DNA of 64,000 nt from Pseudobdellovibrio exovorus JSS (GTDB lineage Bacteria; Bdellovibrionota; Bdellovibrionia; Bdellovibrionales; Bdellovibrionaceae): the NCBI RefSeq assembly GCF_000348725.1, contig NC_020813.1, positions 620,001-684,000 of the forward strand. Reading direction: 5' to 3'. Made by a program: the position numbers and the translations under genes. Below are positions 63,197 to 64,000 of the stretch, piece by piece. The notes below the pieces were generated by a model. It was not told the DNA's origin. It saw only the letters and a list, made by a program, of their open reading frames with translations, and did not search any database. Position 1 is the first letter of the stretch, and every line of letters starts with the position of its first letter.

Positions 63197-63856
63197 TTAG
63201 ACAAGGTCTTCGATATTTTTTTTGAGTTTATTGGCAAACTCGCTGCGATCTATTTTTTTATCAAGAAGTGTTTCAAGACAGATCATGGTGTTCGATGTAA
63301 ATCCACAGGGGTTCATTCCTTGGAAAGCTTCAGGATCATATTCTAGATTGATAGCGGCGCCATGAAAGCAGATCCACTTTTTGACAGCAATTCCCAACGA
63401 GGCGATTTTTTGCCGTCCGATCCAGACTCCAGTTTCGTCTGTTTCACTTTGTTGTCCGGCTAGCTTTTGTGGGGTCTTGCCAATGGCATTTACACCATAT
63501 TCAGCTAAGGTGACGACAATAGCTTTTTCTAAAGCGCGCAAATATCCACGAATCTCTTGTGCGCCTCTGTCGTGTCGAGGCTTTTTTAAGTTCAGTATAG
63601 GATAGACCACTAATTGAGAGGGACCATGATAGGTGGCACGTCCACCGCGCGAAACCTCAACAATCGGACCCTTCCACGAGAATATATCCTCGGGTTGAGT
63701 CTGACGTCCAGTGGTCACAACATGGGGGTGGGAACAAAAAACTAAAAAGCCAGAATGATCATCGTTCTGGCTTAGGATATCAACGAGTTCAAGCTGTTTA
63801 TCAAGAGCCGATTGATAGTCAATCAGCCCCCAATCTTGAAACTCTGGCTTATGCAT
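63197..63856 (-). CDS. lipB: LipB, octanoyl-[acyl carrier protein]-protein transferase
   Basis: A 219-residue protein with [18 protein letters not shown], the catalytic Lys150 in [11 protein letters not shown] and the catalytic Cys184 in GMNPCG, as in E. coli LipB (Cys169, Lys135). It transfers octanoate to lipoyl domains such as GcvH and the E2 subunits. It overlaps lpd by eight bases and is transcribed with it. Confidence 0.93.
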   Translation of the reverse strand: MHKPEFQDWGLIDYQSALDKQLELVDILSQNDDHSGFLVFCSHPHVVTTGRQTQPEDIFSWKGPIVEVSRGGRATYHGPSQLVVYPILNLKKPRHDRGAQEIRGYLRALEKAIVVTLAEYGVNAIGKTPQKLAGQQSETDETGVWIGRQKIASLGIAVKKWICFHGAAINLEYDPEAFQGMNPCGFTSNTMICLETLLDKKIDRSEFANKLKKNIEDLV

Positions 63857-64000
63857 GCGCCGATTTACCAGATTTCGCTAATGGTTTTTGAATAATATGA
63901 ATGGCATGTCCTAAAGTCGCTTCGGCTGCTTCCATCATCGTTTCGCCCAATGTGGGATGAGGATGGATACTTAAAGCCAAGTCTTCTAGACGGGCACCCA
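63849..64000 (-). CDS. lpd: Dihydrolipoyl dehydrogenase (C-terminal end, partial)
   Basis: The last 49 residues run off the window end. [26 protein letters not shown] (quoted in part) has the HPHPT-L-E signature with the catalytic His-Glu pair of dihydrolipoamide dehydrogenase. It reoxidises lipoyl groups in glycine cleavage and 2-oxoacid dehydrogenases. The Ala/Lys/His-rich tail beyond the family end is short. Its stop overlaps lipB. Confidence 0.92.
   Translation of the reverse strand, partial: GARLEDLALSIHPHPTLGETMMEAAEATLGHAIHIIQKPLAKSGKSAHA

Overview
The window reads as one contiguous stretch of chromosome from a Gram-negative, lipopolysaccharide-bearing predator-like deltaproteobacterium of the Bdellovibrio group (Bdellovibrionota). 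The base composition is AT-rich; by eye the G+C content is in the low 40s, but it was not counted. The group assignment is an inference. It rests on an FHA-GGDEF diguanylate cyclase followed by an ECF sigma factor, an order I remember for Bd0742 (dgcB) and Bd0743 in B. bacteriovorus HD100. It also rests on many secreted lipoproteins and small secreted proteins with no known family, on PilZ, PIN-PhoH and TonB-like proteins, and on a heptose-type cell-surface pathway. The low G+C would suit an exovorus-like relative better than HD100. No insertion sequence, integrase, CRISPR array or rRNA operon is visible. Two tandem tRNA-Leu genes are present.

Layout. Positions 1-4447 hold the folD 3' end coupled to a Rieske oxygenase, an RlmI-like rRNA methyltransferase, a small membrane protein and a ClC channel. 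Positions 4480-4906 hold two juxtaposed gene remnants, one of signal peptidase I and one of a tail-fibre-like repeat. Positions 5029-9152 hold short secreted proteins without known families, including a Tyr/Cys-repeat lipoprotein and an HExxH protease-like protein. Positions 9313-11442 form a stress-type cluster (Ala/Lys-rich helical protein, DUF2383-like, DUF883-like and a two-TM protein) with two well-spaced sigma-54 promoter matches. Positions 11459-17826 are the most unusual region. Two adjacent cytochrome-bd-superfamily (CydA-like) membrane proteins each carry a C-terminal monohaem cytochrome c domain. Beside them lie a 12-TM protein and a RegB/RegA (PrrB/PrrA) redox two-component system. 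Three 5+5+5 bp RegA-like boxes sit in the intergenic gaps. Positions 18018-27106 hold a porin and the complete kdpFABCDE potassium system, including the 27-residue kdpF, with matching candidate KdpE boxes before the porin and before kdpF.

Positions 27116-33726 hold two tRNA-Leu genes and the glycine-cleavage genes gcvP, gcvT and gcvH, with a GT9 heptosyltransferase and an Rsm22-like methyltransferase inserted between gcvP and gcvT. Positions 33861-44778 hold an H1-like basic protein, tldD/pmbA, an EpmA-like ligase with an added N-terminal domain, a trypsin-like lipoprotein, and a tight run gdhA-pyrD-nudix-unknown-GT4-HU. Positions 44847-47936 hold an alpha/beta hydrolase, a phosphatase-fold lipoprotein lacking the catalytic Arg, and an AlkB-like dioxygenase. 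Positions 47966-53759 hold hldE-type kinase, rlmN, a PfkB kinase, an acidic coiled-coil protein and a metallophosphoesterase. Positions 53822-56729 hold the FHA-GGDEF enzyme and a sigma / membrane anti-sigma-like / periplasmic helical protein triad arranged like CnrH-CnrY-CnrX. Positions 56741-64000 hold a PF10023-type aminopeptidase lipoprotein, a beta-barrel protein, a TonB-like protein, PilZ, PIN-PhoH, a MaoC hydratase, a PAS histidine kinase, lipB and the 3' end of lpd.

Functional themes are redox- and oxygen-controlled respiration (RegBA and the bd-like pair), potassium homeostasis, envelope stress sensing, c-di-GMP signalling, and lipoyl/glycine C1 metabolism (lipB, lpd, gcvPTH, folD). 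Functional names come from motifs recognised by eye; no database search was run.
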